Positions 32,974-41,867 of a stretch of 64,000 bases of DNA are shown here, piece after piece. This stretch comes from Paraburkholderia panacisoli (lineage in GTDB: Bacteria > Pseudomonadota > Gammaproteobacteria > Burkholderiales > Burkholderiaceae): contig NZ_VTUZ01000035.1 in the NCBI RefSeq assembly GCF_008369935.1, positions 47,296 to 111,295 on the forward strand. The letters run 5' to 3'. Under the pieces are notes generated by a model that saw only the letters and a list, made by a program, of their open reading frames with translations, made no database searches and was not told where the DNA came from. How positions within the stretch are numbered: the stretch's first letter is position 1; each line of letters starts with the position of its first letter. Position numbers and translations under genes: made by a program.

Positions 32974-33888
32974 TCAGCCGGCGCTTCTGGTGCGCAGGCG
33001 GCAGACGGCCATCAGCGCGAGCAGATTCGGATCGCGCTCGCGTGCGCGCAGGAAGCTGACGCCGATGGTCTGGCGCATCAGGTATTGCGGCTTGAGCGGG
33101 ATGAACTGCACCTTGTCGCCGAACACGCCGCGCACCCGGCCCGGCAATAGCGTACAGCCGACCCCGCCGCTCACCAGGTTCATCAGTGAGAAGATGTCGC
33201 CGACTTTCATCGTCACGTTCGGCGTGAAGTCCGCGACACGAAATGCGTCCAGAAAGCCGTGATAGGTGACGAAACCCTCGCCGAGCGAAACGAATGTCTC
33301 GTCGCGGCAGTCACGCAAATCGACCGCTTCAAGTTTCGCGTACGGCGAATCGGCAGGTGCGGCGAAAAAGATGTCGTCTTCGAAAAGAGGCAGCGCCTCG
33401 ACTTCGGGTTCGGTCTCCGGCACGGCCATCAGGGCCGCATCGACGGCGCCTTGCTTGAGCTTGTCGAGCAGCTCGGCATTCGAACCGAGCACGAGTTCGA
33501 CCTGAAGCGTCGGCCGCCGCACCTTGAGATCGATGACGATGCCGGGTACGGTCTTGATGGTCAGCGAGTACAACGAACCGATCTTCAGGCGGTCCGACGA
33601 ATAGCCCGCGGCCTCGCGCGTCGCGCGAATGCCATCGGACATCAGCGTGAGCACTTCTTGCGCGACATCGGCGAGCATTTGCGCCGCTTCCGTCGACTTG
33701 AGGTTGCGGCCTTCGTGCCGGAATAGCGCACAGCGCACGCCCTGTTCGAGCGAATGCAGCGCCCGGTGCACGCTGACCGTACTCACGTTCAACGCCTCGG
33801 CCGCCTTCGACAGGTTGCCGGTCTCCATGAACGCGAGCAGAACCTCCAGCTTGCGGAAGGTAATCTCTTCATCGATTCGGTCGCGCAT
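32974..33888 (-). CDS. mdcR: LysR-type regulator of malonate utilisation
   Basis: A 304-residue LysR regulator with N-terminal helix-turn-helix (NLSKAAEALNVSTVSVHRAL) and an effector domain. Its N-terminus (DEEITFRKLEVLLAFMETGN) is typical of MdcR. It lies at the end of the mdc cluster, convergent with mdcH. It probably activates mdc in response to malonate. A small inverted repeat just upstream may be its own operator. Confidence 0.88.
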   Translation of the reverse strand: MRDRIDEEITFRKLEVLLAFMETGNLSKAAEALNVSTVSVHRALHSLEQGVRCALFRHEGRNLKSTEAAQMLADVAQEVLTLMSDGIRATREAAGYSSDRLKIGSLYSLTIKTVPGIVIDLKVRRPTLQVELVLGSNAELLDKLKQGAVDAALMAVPETEPEVEALPLFEDDIFFAAPADSPYAKLEAVDLRDCRDETFVSLGEGFVTYHGFLDAFRVADFTPNVTMKVGDIFSLMNLVSGGVGCTLLPGRVRGVFGDKVQFIPLKPQYLMRQTIGVSFLRARERDPNLLALMAVCRLRTRSAG

Positions 33889-33900
33889 CTCAGGCTATCG

Positions 33901-33920
33901 AATGGTTGAATCGAGCCATT
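33901..33920. promoter_or_regulatory. possible mdcR autoregulatory inverted repeat
   Basis: AATGG-N10-CCATT lies 12 bases upstream of the mdcR start. The arms are short, and no matching site was found before mdcA, so this is tentative. Confidence 0.3.
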
Positions 33921-34002
33921 ATCGGCGGATGACCGTGCGGGGCCAATAGCGACAACCCCGCATGTTTCGTGTCGGGCGCCCGCTGACCGTTGGGTCGTCT
34001 TG

Positions 34003-34329
34003 CATGTCGCGACGAAGCGGGGTATCGGACAGGCCGACGACCATGCGATGGGGTCGAGCCGGCAAGGCGTGCGCTGCAACGCGGTGGCACCTGGCCTCTT
34101 CCTGACCGAGACCGTGGCCAGGACCTATTCGGATAGCGCGGTGCTCGACCTCAAGCGCATGAACCGCATCTTCGAGGTCAGCGACACCAATTACTACGCG
34201 ATCGTCGAACCGGGCATCAGCGACTTCGACCTGTACAACTACATCCGTGAGCGCGGACTCAAGGTCTGGCTCGACGTCCCGGATCCTGGTTGGGGCAGCG
34301 TGGTCGGTCGGCAATTCGCCCGATCATGA
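34003..34329 (+). pseudogene. in-frame chimera of an SDR fragment and a p-cresol-methylhydroxylase-type flavoprotein fragment
   Basis: One open frame joins two unrelated gene pieces. The part to about 34122 (QGVRCNAVAPGLFLTETV) is the end of a short-chain dehydrogenase/reductase. The part from about 34132 (LDLKRMNRIFEVSD and on through EPGISDFDLYNYI to DPGWGSVVG) is an internal piece of an FAD-linked oxidase of the p-cresol methylhydroxylase/vanillyl-alcohol oxidase family, which has over 500 residues. Neither active domain is complete, so the product is not expected to work. Confidence 0.7.
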
Positions 34330-34704
34330 ACTGTCCGAATTCTCGAAGCCACCTCTCCTACTATTCCCAGTTCAAACTGAGTTGTCGTTTACCCTCCTGA
34401 ACGACCGTGCGGCAAGCTGGCAAACCGTGCGTCTGAATATCTTGAAACGCTTTACTGACGGGGCACCTGCTCACCTGCGGGCAGGTGGCGGCCCACCGCA
34501 CGAACACAATCGTAGGGAAAAAGTTAATTCCCACATATTGATTATGCGGATGGGGAAACATTAAGATGGCTTCCCCGGCGCGCAGTCGGCTTCCGGTCAG
34601 CATGAATCATGCACAAAGTCCTATTTCGCTGGACGCATTCACGGTCGTCACGCAAGAACGGTTGAGCTTTTCATCAAATTGACGCCTATCAACAGGAGAC
34701 AAAG
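34330..34704. other. intergenic stretch without recognised gene
   Basis: About 375 bases between the chimeric fragment and a small conserved gene. Locally less GC-rich than its neighbours; no protein, repeat or RNA was recognised. Confidence 0.45.
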
Positions 34705-34902
34705 ATGCTGAGCCCTCATGAGTTCGCAACCTTGATGCTGGTCAAGGACGCTCCCGATCAACTCGGGCTGGATCGTGCAGATCTGGATATGTTGCTCGAA
34801 CATCAACTCGTCGCATTGGAAGCACTCCCATGCGGCCAACAACGCCACCAGATAACCCGCGACGGCGTTTCCATGCTCAAAGCTGTGACGCGGTTCGGCT
34901 GA
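34705..34902 (+). CDS. small conserved hypothetical protein (65 residues)
   Basis: A 65-residue acidic, leucine-rich protein (MLSPHEFATLMLVKD and on). The start has a strong ribosome-binding site (AACAGGAGACAAAG). The pattern resembles small proteins I remember as common in Burkholderiaceae without known function; that is recollection, not a search. It stands alone between the scrap DNA and a LysR gene. Confidence 0.6.
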   Translation: MLSPHEFATLMLVKDAPDQLGLDRADLDMLLEHQLVALEALPCGQQRHQITRDGVSMLKAVTRFG

Positions 34903-35156
34903 TGACTTTCATTAGCGGATCAGCGTCCGCCCCATAGAATCCAGCGCTCACCTCCGAAAGCAAGCAGTGCGGTTCCTTACCACCGGAATAAGTGATCCAA
35001 TAGTGCAATCAGTACTGCTATGAATTGTTCTGGTGTGTGCGATGCGCGGTCCGCATTGCACTCGTGCTTCCCGCCAGTCCATCCACGCAACCACCGCGCT
35101 CCGCACTGGGTGTCAACATCACCCAGTTCCAAACGAGACCGTTTTGCAGGACAGGG

Positions 35157-36152
35157 TCAGCGACGAACTCCCCCGGCCGAGCGGCGCCTTTTCGGCTTCC
35201 CATCTGGCTTGACGAGAGTATTGATAAAAACTGCGTCGCGTTCCAGCGCGAGCGGCAGTTCTGCCTTCAAAAGCTCGATCCACGCCCGCGTCTTCGCTTC
35301 GAGAAACTTCCTCGAAGGCATCAGCACATAGACACCGACATCAGGCGAGCGCCACTGAGGCAAGACATGCACGAGGTCTCCTCTGCGTAATTCGTCCAGC
35401 ACAGCAAATCCCGGCAACAGTGCAATGCCTAATCCGCTGCAAGCCGCGCGCCGAACCACTTCCGGATGATCGCCGACCAGCGGCCCCGCAGGCTGAATCG
35501 AATGCGTCGTCCTCCCATCCGTCAACTGCCAATCGAGCGTGGTCGACGGGTTGACGAGGCGCAGGCATGCATGGGCCGCCAGATCGCTAATGGTCTTCGG
35601 CGCACCGTGCCGCGCAAGGTAGTCCGGCGCGGCGCACAGCACTCCGTGAACCGCGCCCAACCGTTGCGCAACGATGCTCGAGTCCGGCAGTCGCTGCGTG
35701 AGATAGACGCTTACATCCACGCCTTCCGCGAGCAGATCCGGCACGTATTGGGCGGTGCTGTACTCCACGCTCACCGCGGGATACATCGAACAGTACTTCG
35801 CCACGAGCGGCGCCACGTACCGATCCCCGAAACTCGCCATGCAGAGCACCCTCAGTCGCCCCGTCGGCTGGATGCGCGCCCCGCTCGCTTCGTTTTCCGC
35901 TTCCGTCACCAGTTCGAGGATCGTTCGGCATTGGTTCGCGTAGCGCTCGCCAGCTGTCGTGACCGACATGCGCCGGGTCGTCCGCTGGAGCAGCTTCGTC
36001 TGCAAACGATTCTCCAGCTCGGAAACGAGCCGCGATACCTGTGCTGTCGTCAACTCCATCTGCGTGCTTGCCGCCGTGAAGCTGCCAGCGTCCACTACCC
36101 GCACGAACGCCGTCATCGCGTGCAGCAATCCATAGTCGAGATTCTTGCGCAT
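35157..36152 (-). CDS. LysR-type transcriptional regulator
   Basis: A 331-residue LysR regulator with helix-turn-helix SFTAASTQMELTTAQVSRLV and an effector domain with the usual GIALLPGF segment. The basic tail (GKPKRRRSAGGVRR) is unusual. It is divergent from the ThDP-dependent decarboxylase gene and is the likely regulator of the decarboxylase/aldehyde dehydrogenase operon. Confidence 0.9.
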   Translation of the reverse strand: MRKNLDYGLLHAMTAFVRVVDAGSFTAASTQMELTTAQVSRLVSELENRLQTKLLQRTTRRMSVTTAGERYANQCRTILELVTEAENEASGARIQPTGRLRVLCMASFGDRYVAPLVAKYCSMYPAVSVEYSTAQYVPDLLAEGVDVSVYLTQRLPDSSIVAQRLGAVHGVLCAAPDYLARHGAPKTISDLAAHACLRLVNPSTTLDWQLTDGRTTHSIQPAGPLVGDHPEVVRRAACSGLGIALLPGFAVLDELRRGDLVHVLPQWRSPDVGVYVLMPSRKFLEAKTRAWIELLKAELPLALERDAVFINTLVKPDGKPKRRRSAGGVRR

Positions 36153-36299
36153 GACGTAACAATTTTTCGGATCAGACGGTATTTTCTCATGAAGAGCGAA
36201 TAGTTAGGATCAGCCCGTACGTCGATGCACGACGTCTGGGCCCCTGAAACAAGCAGGGTGCAAAGCCTGATTGATTCGTTCGATATCGAGGTGATACTT

Positions 36300-37844
36300 A
36301 TGAACGGCGCTGAAAGTCTGTTGCGTTCGCTGATCGCGAGTGGTGTGGATGTTTGCTTCGGGAATCCGGGCACGTCCGAGATGCATTTTGTGGCGGCACT
36401 GGATGAAGTCGACGGCATGCGCCCTATTCTTGGTCTGTTCGAAGGCGTCGTCACCGGCGCCGCCGACGGCTACGGAAGAATGGCGGGCAAGCCCGCCGCC
36501 ACGTTGCTCCATCTCGGCCCCGGCCTTGCAAACGGGCTGGCCAATCTTCACAACGCACGCCGCGCGTCGAGCCCGGTCGTCAATATCGTCGGCGATCATG
36601 CATCGACGCATGCTCGCTTCGAAGCGCCGCTGACCTCCGATATCAAGGGCTTCGCGCGGCCAGTCTCGCACTGGATTCACTCGTCGAGCAGTGCTTTGAC
36701 CGTCGGTGCCGATGCCGCCCGGGCGGTGCAGGCTTCCATGGAAGGCGCGGGCCAGATTGCGACGCTCATCCTGCCTGCCGACACGGCCTGGTCGCAAGCC
36801 GACGCCGTTGCCGCGCCGCTGCCCACGCCGGCGCCTGCGCTCGCGAGCGGCGAAGCCATCGACCGTATTGCCGCGCTTGCCCGCACCGGCGTGCGAACTG
36901 CTTTCCTGCTGCGAGGCAAGGCCTTGCAGGAACGAGGGCTTCGCGCGGCGGGCCGCATTGCTGCCAAGACGGGCGCCCGCCTGCTCTGCGACACCTTCGC
37001 TCCGCGTTTGCAGCGTGGCGCCGGACGTGTGCCGGTCGAGCGCCTGCCCTACTTCGCCGAACAGGTCGTCGACTTCCTCGCGGGCACGGAACTGCTAGTG
37101 CTGGTCGGTGCGCAACCGCCCGTCAGCTTCTTCGCCTACCCGGACAAGCCGAGCTCGCTGACGCCGCAAGAATGCCGCGTCGCGGTCCTGGCTCATCCGC
37201 ATGAAGACGGCACGGCCGCACTCGAATCGCTGGTCGAAGCGCTTGGCGCACAACATGCCATCGCACGGGCAATCGATCGTCAGGATATCGAATTTTCTTC
37301 GAACGGCCCCCTCGACGGCGAATCGATCATGCGTAGCGTCGCGAGACACCTGCCCGAGAACGCCATCATCACCGAAGAGGCATCGCTGGCAATGGCGCAT
37401 TACGCCCTGACCGAGTCGGCCGCTCCGCATGATTTCCTGACCCTCACTGGCGGCGCGATCGGCAGCATGATGCCCGTTTCGATCGGTGCCGGCGTTGCGT
37501 GCCCCGATCGCAAGGTCGTCAATCTCGTGGGCGATGGCAGCGCGATGTACACGCTTCAATCTTTGTGGACGATGGCGCGCGAAAACATCGACGTCGTGAC
37601 CGTCATCTACTCGAACGGCGGCTACAGGATTCTCGCGAACGAGCTCAAGCGCGTGGGCGCCCGCACGGATGGCGCTCATGCCGCCTCCATGTTCGATCTC
37701 GGCAATCCGTCGCTCGATTGGGTCGCCCTTGCACGGGGCATGGGCGTCGAGGCCTTCCGTGCCGAATCGCGCGAAACCTTCGATACCTCACTCGCGCACG
37801 CGATGAAGCGTAGGGGCCCAATGCTGATCGAGGCGGTCATCTGA
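36300..37844 (+). CDS. ThDP-dependent 2-oxoacid decarboxylase / acetolactate synthase-like enzyme
   Basis: A 514-residue thiamine-diphosphate enzyme. It has the N-terminal pyrimidine-binding domain with the catalytic glutamate (LFEGVVTGAADGYGRMAG), a central domain, and the diphosphate-binding motif starting GDGSAMYTLQSLWTM and ending YSNGGY. No regulatory subunit gene is nearby. GAGGTGATACTT supports the start at 36300. It carries His in LLHLGPG, as benzoylformate decarboxylase does in the equivalent stretch. Together with the following aldehyde dehydrogenase and the two hydroxyacid dehydrogenases, a 2-oxoacid decarboxylase giving an aldehyde is inferred; acetolactate synthesis is the alternative. 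Confidence 0.8.
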   Translation: MNGAESLLRSLIASGVDVCFGNPGTSEMHFVAALDEVDGMRPILGLFEGVVTGAADGYGRMAGKPAATLLHLGPGLANGLANLHNARRASSPVVNIVGDHASTHARFEAPLTSDIKGFARPVSHWIHSSSSALTVGADAARAVQASMEGAGQIATLILPADTAWSQADAVAAPLPTPAPALASGEAIDRIAALARTGVRTAFLLRGKALQERGLRAAGRIAAKTGARLLCDTFAPRLQRGAGRVPVERLPYFAEQVVDFLAGTELLVLVGAQPPVSFFAYPDKPSSLTPQECRVAVLAHPHEDGTAALESLVEALGAQHAIARAIDRQDIEFSSNGPLDGESIMRSVARHLPENAIITEEASLAMAHYALTESAAPHDFLTLTGGAIGSMMPVSIGAGVACPDRKVVNLVGDGSAMYTLQSLWTMARENIDVVTVIYSNGGYRILANELKRVGARTDGAHAASMFDLGNPSLDWVALARGMGVEAFRAESRETFDTSLAHAMKRRGPMLIEAVI

Positions 37845-37903
37845 GCGGCCCGTTCGTGCCCAATCGTTTGCTTGGGTCATTGAAAACCAAGGAGAAGTCA
37901 ATC

Positions 37904-39343
37904 ATGCCGATTAATTTCAGGCTGCCGGCGGAGCCGTCTGCCGCCCGGATCCACGTCCAACTCGCTACCATGAAAGCGGCGCAGCTCAGGGACGGAGCGC
38001 CTTCGGCCGCACTGCGCAAGGACCGCATCGATCGCGCAATCACCCTACTGCGCTCGAACAAGGACGCACTCGTCGACGCGATCAACGCCGACTACAGCTG
38101 CCGCGGCAAGCAGCAGACCTTGCTCGCCGATATCCTCGCGTCGATCGAGGGATTGCGCTTCAATCGCGAGCATCTCGATGCATGGATGGCGCAGCCGGCC
38201 ACGACCGAGCCGTTTCCCGGCGTCAAGGCAAAGGTCGAGTATCAGCCGCTTGGCGTCGTCGGGATCATCAGTCCGTGGAATTTCCCCATCGTGCTGGCAT
38301 TCGGTCCGCTCGCGGGCGCGTTCGCGGCGGGCAACCGCGCCATCATCAAGCCGTCCGAACTGACGCCCGCCACTTCGAAGCTGCTGGCCGAGCTGATCGC
38401 AGGTGCCTTCGACAGCGACGAGTTGACCACCGTGCTCGGCGGGGCAGAAACCGGCGCGGCGTTCAGCGCGCAGCCGTTCGACCATCTGGTGTTCACGGGC
38501 AGCACGCAGGTCGCGCACCACGTCATGCGCGCGGCATCGGGCAACCTCGTGCCCGTGACGCTGGAGCTTGGCGGAAAGTCGCCCGTTCTCGTAGGCGAAG
38601 ACGCCGACCTGCAACGCGTCGCGGAGCGCGTGATGACGGTGAAGACATTCAACGCCGGGCAGATCTGCCTCTCGCCGGACTATGTACTGATCCCCGCCGG
38701 GCGCACCGATGCGTTCGTCGAGCACGCGAAGGCGGTGGTCTCGCAGATGTATCCGTCCATTCGCGAGAATCCCGATTACACCGCGATGATCAACGTGCGA
38801 GGGTTCGAGCGCCAGCTCTCGCTCGTCGACGATGCGCGTCAACGGGGCGCCAAAGTCGTGAGCCTCGCCCCTGCGGACGAAGACCTCTCAGATGCCGCCG
38901 TGCGCAAGATGGCGCCGACCCTCATCACCGGGACGACCGATGCGATGCGCGTGATGCAAGAAGAGATTTTCGGTCCGGTACTGCCGGTAGTGACCTACGA
39001 AACGTTCGACGAAGCGCTGGCGTATATCAATGCGCGCCCGCGCCCGCTCGCACTCTACTACTTCGGCGATGACGCGGCCGGGCACGAGCAGGTTTCGACG
39101 CGGACCACGTCGGGGGCGCTCGTCGTGAATGATGCGATGACGCACGTGTTCTTCGACACGCTGCCGTTCGGAGGCGTAGGCGCATCCGGCATGGGCCACT
39201 ATCACGGTGAGTACGGCTACCGCACGTTCAGCCACGCGAAACCCGTCGTGGTTCAAAGCGCAGGCGGCGAATCGAATCTCCTGATGCGCGCGCCGTATCT
39301 GGCGGCTACCGAGGCCGCTGTCAACGGCATGATCGACGGCTGA
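37904..39343 (+). CDS. NAD(P)-dependent aldehyde dehydrogenase (coniferyl-aldehyde dehydrogenase type)
   Basis: A 479-residue aldehyde dehydrogenase. The catalytic cysteine is in FNAGQICLSPDYV, the general-base glutamate in TLELGGKSPVLV, and the NAD-site segment is GIISPWNFPIVLAFGP. The C-terminal HGEYGYRTFSHAKPVV is typical of the coniferyl aldehyde dehydrogenase branch, which often uses aromatic or long-chain aldehydes. The start follows AAGGAGAAG. It is 59 bases downstream of the decarboxylase and probably oxidises its aldehyde product. Confidence 0.9.
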   Translation: MPINFRLPAEPSAARIHVQLATMKAAQLRDGAPSAALRKDRIDRAITLLRSNKDALVDAINADYSCRGKQQTLLADILASIEGLRFNREHLDAWMAQPATTEPFPGVKAKVEYQPLGVVGIISPWNFPIVLAFGPLAGAFAAGNRAIIKPSELTPATSKLLAELIAGAFDSDELTTVLGGAETGAAFSAQPFDHLVFTGSTQVAHHVMRAASGNLVPVTLELGGKSPVLVGEDADLQRVAERVMTVKTFNAGQICLSPDYVLIPAGRTDAFVEHAKAVVSQMYPSIRENPDYTAMINVRGFERQLSLVDDARQRGAKVVSLAPADEDLSDAAVRKMAPTLITGTTDAMRVMQEEIFGPVLPVVTYETFDEALAYINARPRPLALYYFGDDAAGHEQVSTRTTSGALVVNDAMTHVFFDTLPFGGVGASGMGHYHGEYGYRTFSHAKPVVVQSAGGESNLLMRAPYLAATEAAVNGMIDG

Positions 39344-39619
39344 GGCCTGGTCCGGCCGCCACGATCACGCAGCGAGGGGCAGGTCTCCGTCCCGACCGCC
39401 CTCGTTGAAGCCCTGATCCCGCTATTGAGTCGCGACAAACCTCCCCTGAACGGGGGATCGCCGTGGCGACGCAAAAGCGCAGAAGATCGGAGTGCGAAGC
39501 GATCCGTCTTTCTGTCCGCGAAGATTTAGAAATCTCATCGCAGCAATGCGGCGCGATTGTTGGACAAGATCGGCGAGCCGCCTAAGATTTGCCGCAGCAA
39601 TCTCTAAACGGAGTTTTCC

Positions 39620-40042
39620 ATGCCAATGACAAATGTCTCGATGCGCACCGGTCAGTCTGCGCAATTCCGCACCGCCGTCCTGAAGGGCATTCATGAGTCG
39701 CTTCACGAGGCCCTGGGTATCCACCCGGAAGCGTTCTTCATGACGATCACCGAACATGAGGAAGCCAACTTCCTCGCGAACATGACGTTCCCGTTCGAAC
39801 GGAGTCCGGACCTGCTGCTGATCCAGATCACGCTGACCGCCGGCCGGGACGCCGAAGACAAGAAGCGCTTCTACGAGCACCTCGTCGAGAAACTACAAGC
39901 CAGTCCCGGTGTAGATCCGGCGGATGTCTTCATCAACATCATCGAGGTCGCCAGCGAGAACTGGTCGCCCGGTAGAGGGCTAGCGGGCCGCAACTCCGTC
40001 ATTCCCGCCACCGGCGCGCCGGCAACGACGGCCGCCAGCTAA
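39620..40042 (+). CDS. tautomerase-superfamily protein
   Basis: A 140-residue member of the 4-oxalocrotonate tautomerase superfamily. Proline follows the initiator methionine (MPMTNVSMRTG), as needed for the catalytic N-terminal proline after methionine removal. The length fits the two-unit malonate-semialdehyde decarboxylase/cis-CaaD branch. The C-terminal 25 residues (rich in Ala, Thr, Gly) look disordered. It precedes an acetoacetate-decarboxylase-like gene, so keto-enol chemistry on a common intermediate is plausible. Confidence 0.82.
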   Translation: MPMTNVSMRTGQSAQFRTAVLKGIHESLHEALGIHPEAFFMTITEHEEANFLANMTFPFERSPDLLLIQITLTAGRDAEDKKRFYEHLVEKLQASPGVDPADVFINIIEVASENWSPGRGLAGRNSVIPATGAPATTAAS

Positions 40043-40093
40043 TCCGCGCACGCGCCCCCCTTTACGTCGTTCCTCATTCAATCTGGAGTCACC

Positions 40094-40900
40094 ATGCCGA
40101 AGCAGTACGCCGTTCCCCTTTCGCCCCGTGGTCTTTCGAGCATCGCGCCCCCGCCGCCCTGGCACTATGCCGGCGACTTCATCCTCGTCGAGTTCTGGGC
40201 CGATCCCGCCGCTGCGGCGGCCGTGCTTCCCAAAGGTCTCACCGCCGATCCGGCCTCGCCAGGCCATGCAACGGCCCTCTTCATCGACTGGCAATTCACG
40301 GCCGGTGACGATGAGATGCTCGATCCGGCGCGCTATCAGTACCGCGAGTTCTTCATCCTGATCGACGCCCTCCACGACGGCAAGCCGGTCTCGTATTGCC
40401 CATATATCTTCGTGGACAACGATTCCGCCATGATGCGCGGCCTGATTCAAGGCTTCCCGAAGCGCTATGGCCAGGTGCATCAGACGCGCACGTTCGCTGC
40501 GCGAAGCGCGGCAGCTGCGCCGGTCGCTGCCGGTACGCGCTTTGCCGCCACGGCATCGGCCGCGGGCCAGCGTCTCGCACGCGCCGAGGTGAAGCTGGAG
40601 TCGGCTGTCGAAGACGTGTCGAAGCTGAGCCTCGCCGGCCGCCCGGTGGTCAATCTGCGCTACTTCCCGCGCCTCGCCGCCGGCCAGCATGAAATGCCGG
40701 CCGTCAACGAACTCGTGCTTTCGATCATGGACAATGCGCAGATCGCCGACGTGTGGACCGGAGAGGGCAAGCTCTCGCTGCCGCTCGCTGAAGGCGAGGA
40801 GATTTCGGATCTGGCGCCAGTGCGCGTGGGCGCCGGCTTTCGCGGCTCGATGGCGTACAGCGTGACGGACCTCAAGACGCTCGTCGACAACTCGAAGTAA
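40094..40900 (+). CDS. acetoacetate decarboxylase-family protein
   Basis: A 268-residue protein of the acetoacetate decarboxylase fold. The probable Schiff-base lysine lies in IQGFPKRYGQVHQTR, and the FFILIDALHDGKPVSYCPYIF strand region also fits the family. The family includes decarboxylases and also aldolase/dehydratase-type enzymes on keto acids, so the reaction is open. It ends the operon, directly before a strong terminator. Confidence 0.82.
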   Translation: MPKQYAVPLSPRGLSSIAPPPPWHYAGDFILVEFWADPAAAAAVLPKGLTADPASPGHATALFIDWQFTAGDDEMLDPARYQYREFFILIDALHDGKPVSYCPYIFVDNDSAMMRGLIQGFPKRYGQVHQTRTFAARSAAAAPVAAGTRFAATASAAGQRLARAEVKLESAVEDVSKLSLAGRPVVNLRYFPRLAAGQHEMPAVNELVLSIMDNAQIADVWTGEGKLSLPLAEGEEISDLAPVRVGAGFRGSMAYSVTDLKTLVDNSK

Positions 40901-40924
40901 GCCGCAAAGGCAATCCGAGGGCTT

Positions 40925-40955
40925 GGCGCCTCCGTTCACGCGGGGGCGCCTTTTT
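40925..40955 (+). terminator. rho-independent terminator after the decarboxylase operon
   Basis: Ten-base stem (GGCGCCTCCG with CGGGGGCGCC, one G-T wobble), six-base loop TTCACG and five T residues. It lies 25 bases after the acetoacetate-decarboxylase-like gene. Confidence 0.9.
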
Positions 40956-41081
40956 GATTTCTCCTGCAATGCCCCTCTCCACGATCAAGAACGTGCTGCC
41001 GTCGTACCGAAGCGGAGGTAGCCAGAGACGCGCAGGACTTTTGACGGCGTTCGCAGGATAATATGCCATTGGCGCAGGCGA

Positions 41082-41813
41082 ATGGCACCGCGCTTGAACA
41101 TCGATACGCCCTCATCGCCTCAAATGGCTCTCATGACCGACATGTCCGAAGCAATGCGGACGAACCAGTGGTTCAGCGCCCTGCCAGTTGCGGAGCAAGA
41201 GGCACTGATTCGACGAAGCGAATCGATCACGCTGCACCCAGGGGAATATCTGTTCCACCGGGGCGATGCGCCAACTGGCTTCTACGGGATCGTGAGCGGC
41301 CGGCTAAAGGCGTTCACACTTCGCGAAGACGGCAAGGAGGCGATCCTCTCCGTGATCGAAGCGGGTAACTGGTTTGGACAGACGTCCTTGACGAGCCGGC
41401 AGCCTCGGCCACGCGATGTCGTGGCGCTCGAACGTTCCTCTCTCTTGGTGGTGAGAGCGGCCGCCTTCGAAGAACTGATGCGGAGCACCGCATTCGTGCG
41501 TGCGATCGCCGAGCTGCAGTCGATTCATATGAACTGGCTGTACCGCATGGTCGAAGACGCCACGCTTCATTCGACGCGCGCACGCATCGCCCGCCGCCTG
41601 CTGCTGGTGGCCTCAGGCGACGTCACGCTCTCACCGCAGTGCCGACAGGACGTGAGCCTTTCGCAGGACACGCTGGCGATGATGCTCGGCATCACCCGCC
41701 AGACGCTTTCGCTGGAGCTCAAGGTCATGGCGGAAAAAGGCGCAATCATGTTGCGGTACGGTCGAATCGAAATCTGTTCGAAAGACATACTCGCGTCCTT
41801 TCAGGACGATTAA
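41082..41813 (+). CDS. Crp/Fnr-family transcriptional regulator
   Basis: A 243-residue regulator with an N-terminal cyclic-nucleotide-binding-like beta barrel (GEYLFHRGDAPTGFYGIVSG) and a C-terminal Crp helix-turn-helix (LSQDTLAMMLGITRQTLSLEL). The N-terminal Fnr-type cysteine cluster is absent. Several ATGs (41082, 41124, 41133) could start the protein. It faces the porin gene tail-to-tail and stands between the two halves of the hydroxyacid cluster. The effector is unknown. Confidence 0.85.
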   Translation: MAPRLNIDTPSSPQMALMTDMSEAMRTNQWFSALPVAEQEALIRRSESITLHPGEYLFHRGDAPTGFYGIVSGRLKAFTLREDGKEAILSVIEAGNWFGQTSLTSRQPRPRDVVALERSSLLVVRAAAFEELMRSTAFVRAIAELQSIHMNWLYRMVEDATLHSTRARIARRLLLVASGDVTLSPQCRQDVSLSQDTLAMMLGITRQTLSLELKVMAEKGAIMLRYGRIEICSKDILASFQDD

Positions 41814-41867
41814 TGATTGCGCCCGGCAATCGCATCCAGCGCTCAAAGCCAAAGAACTTTTGCCGGC

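Noticed and set aside
36300..37844. Naming the ThDP enzyme mdlC (benzoylformate decarboxylase) or ilvB
   Set aside because: The sequence supports the superfamily only; the context favours decarboxylation but does not fix the substrate.
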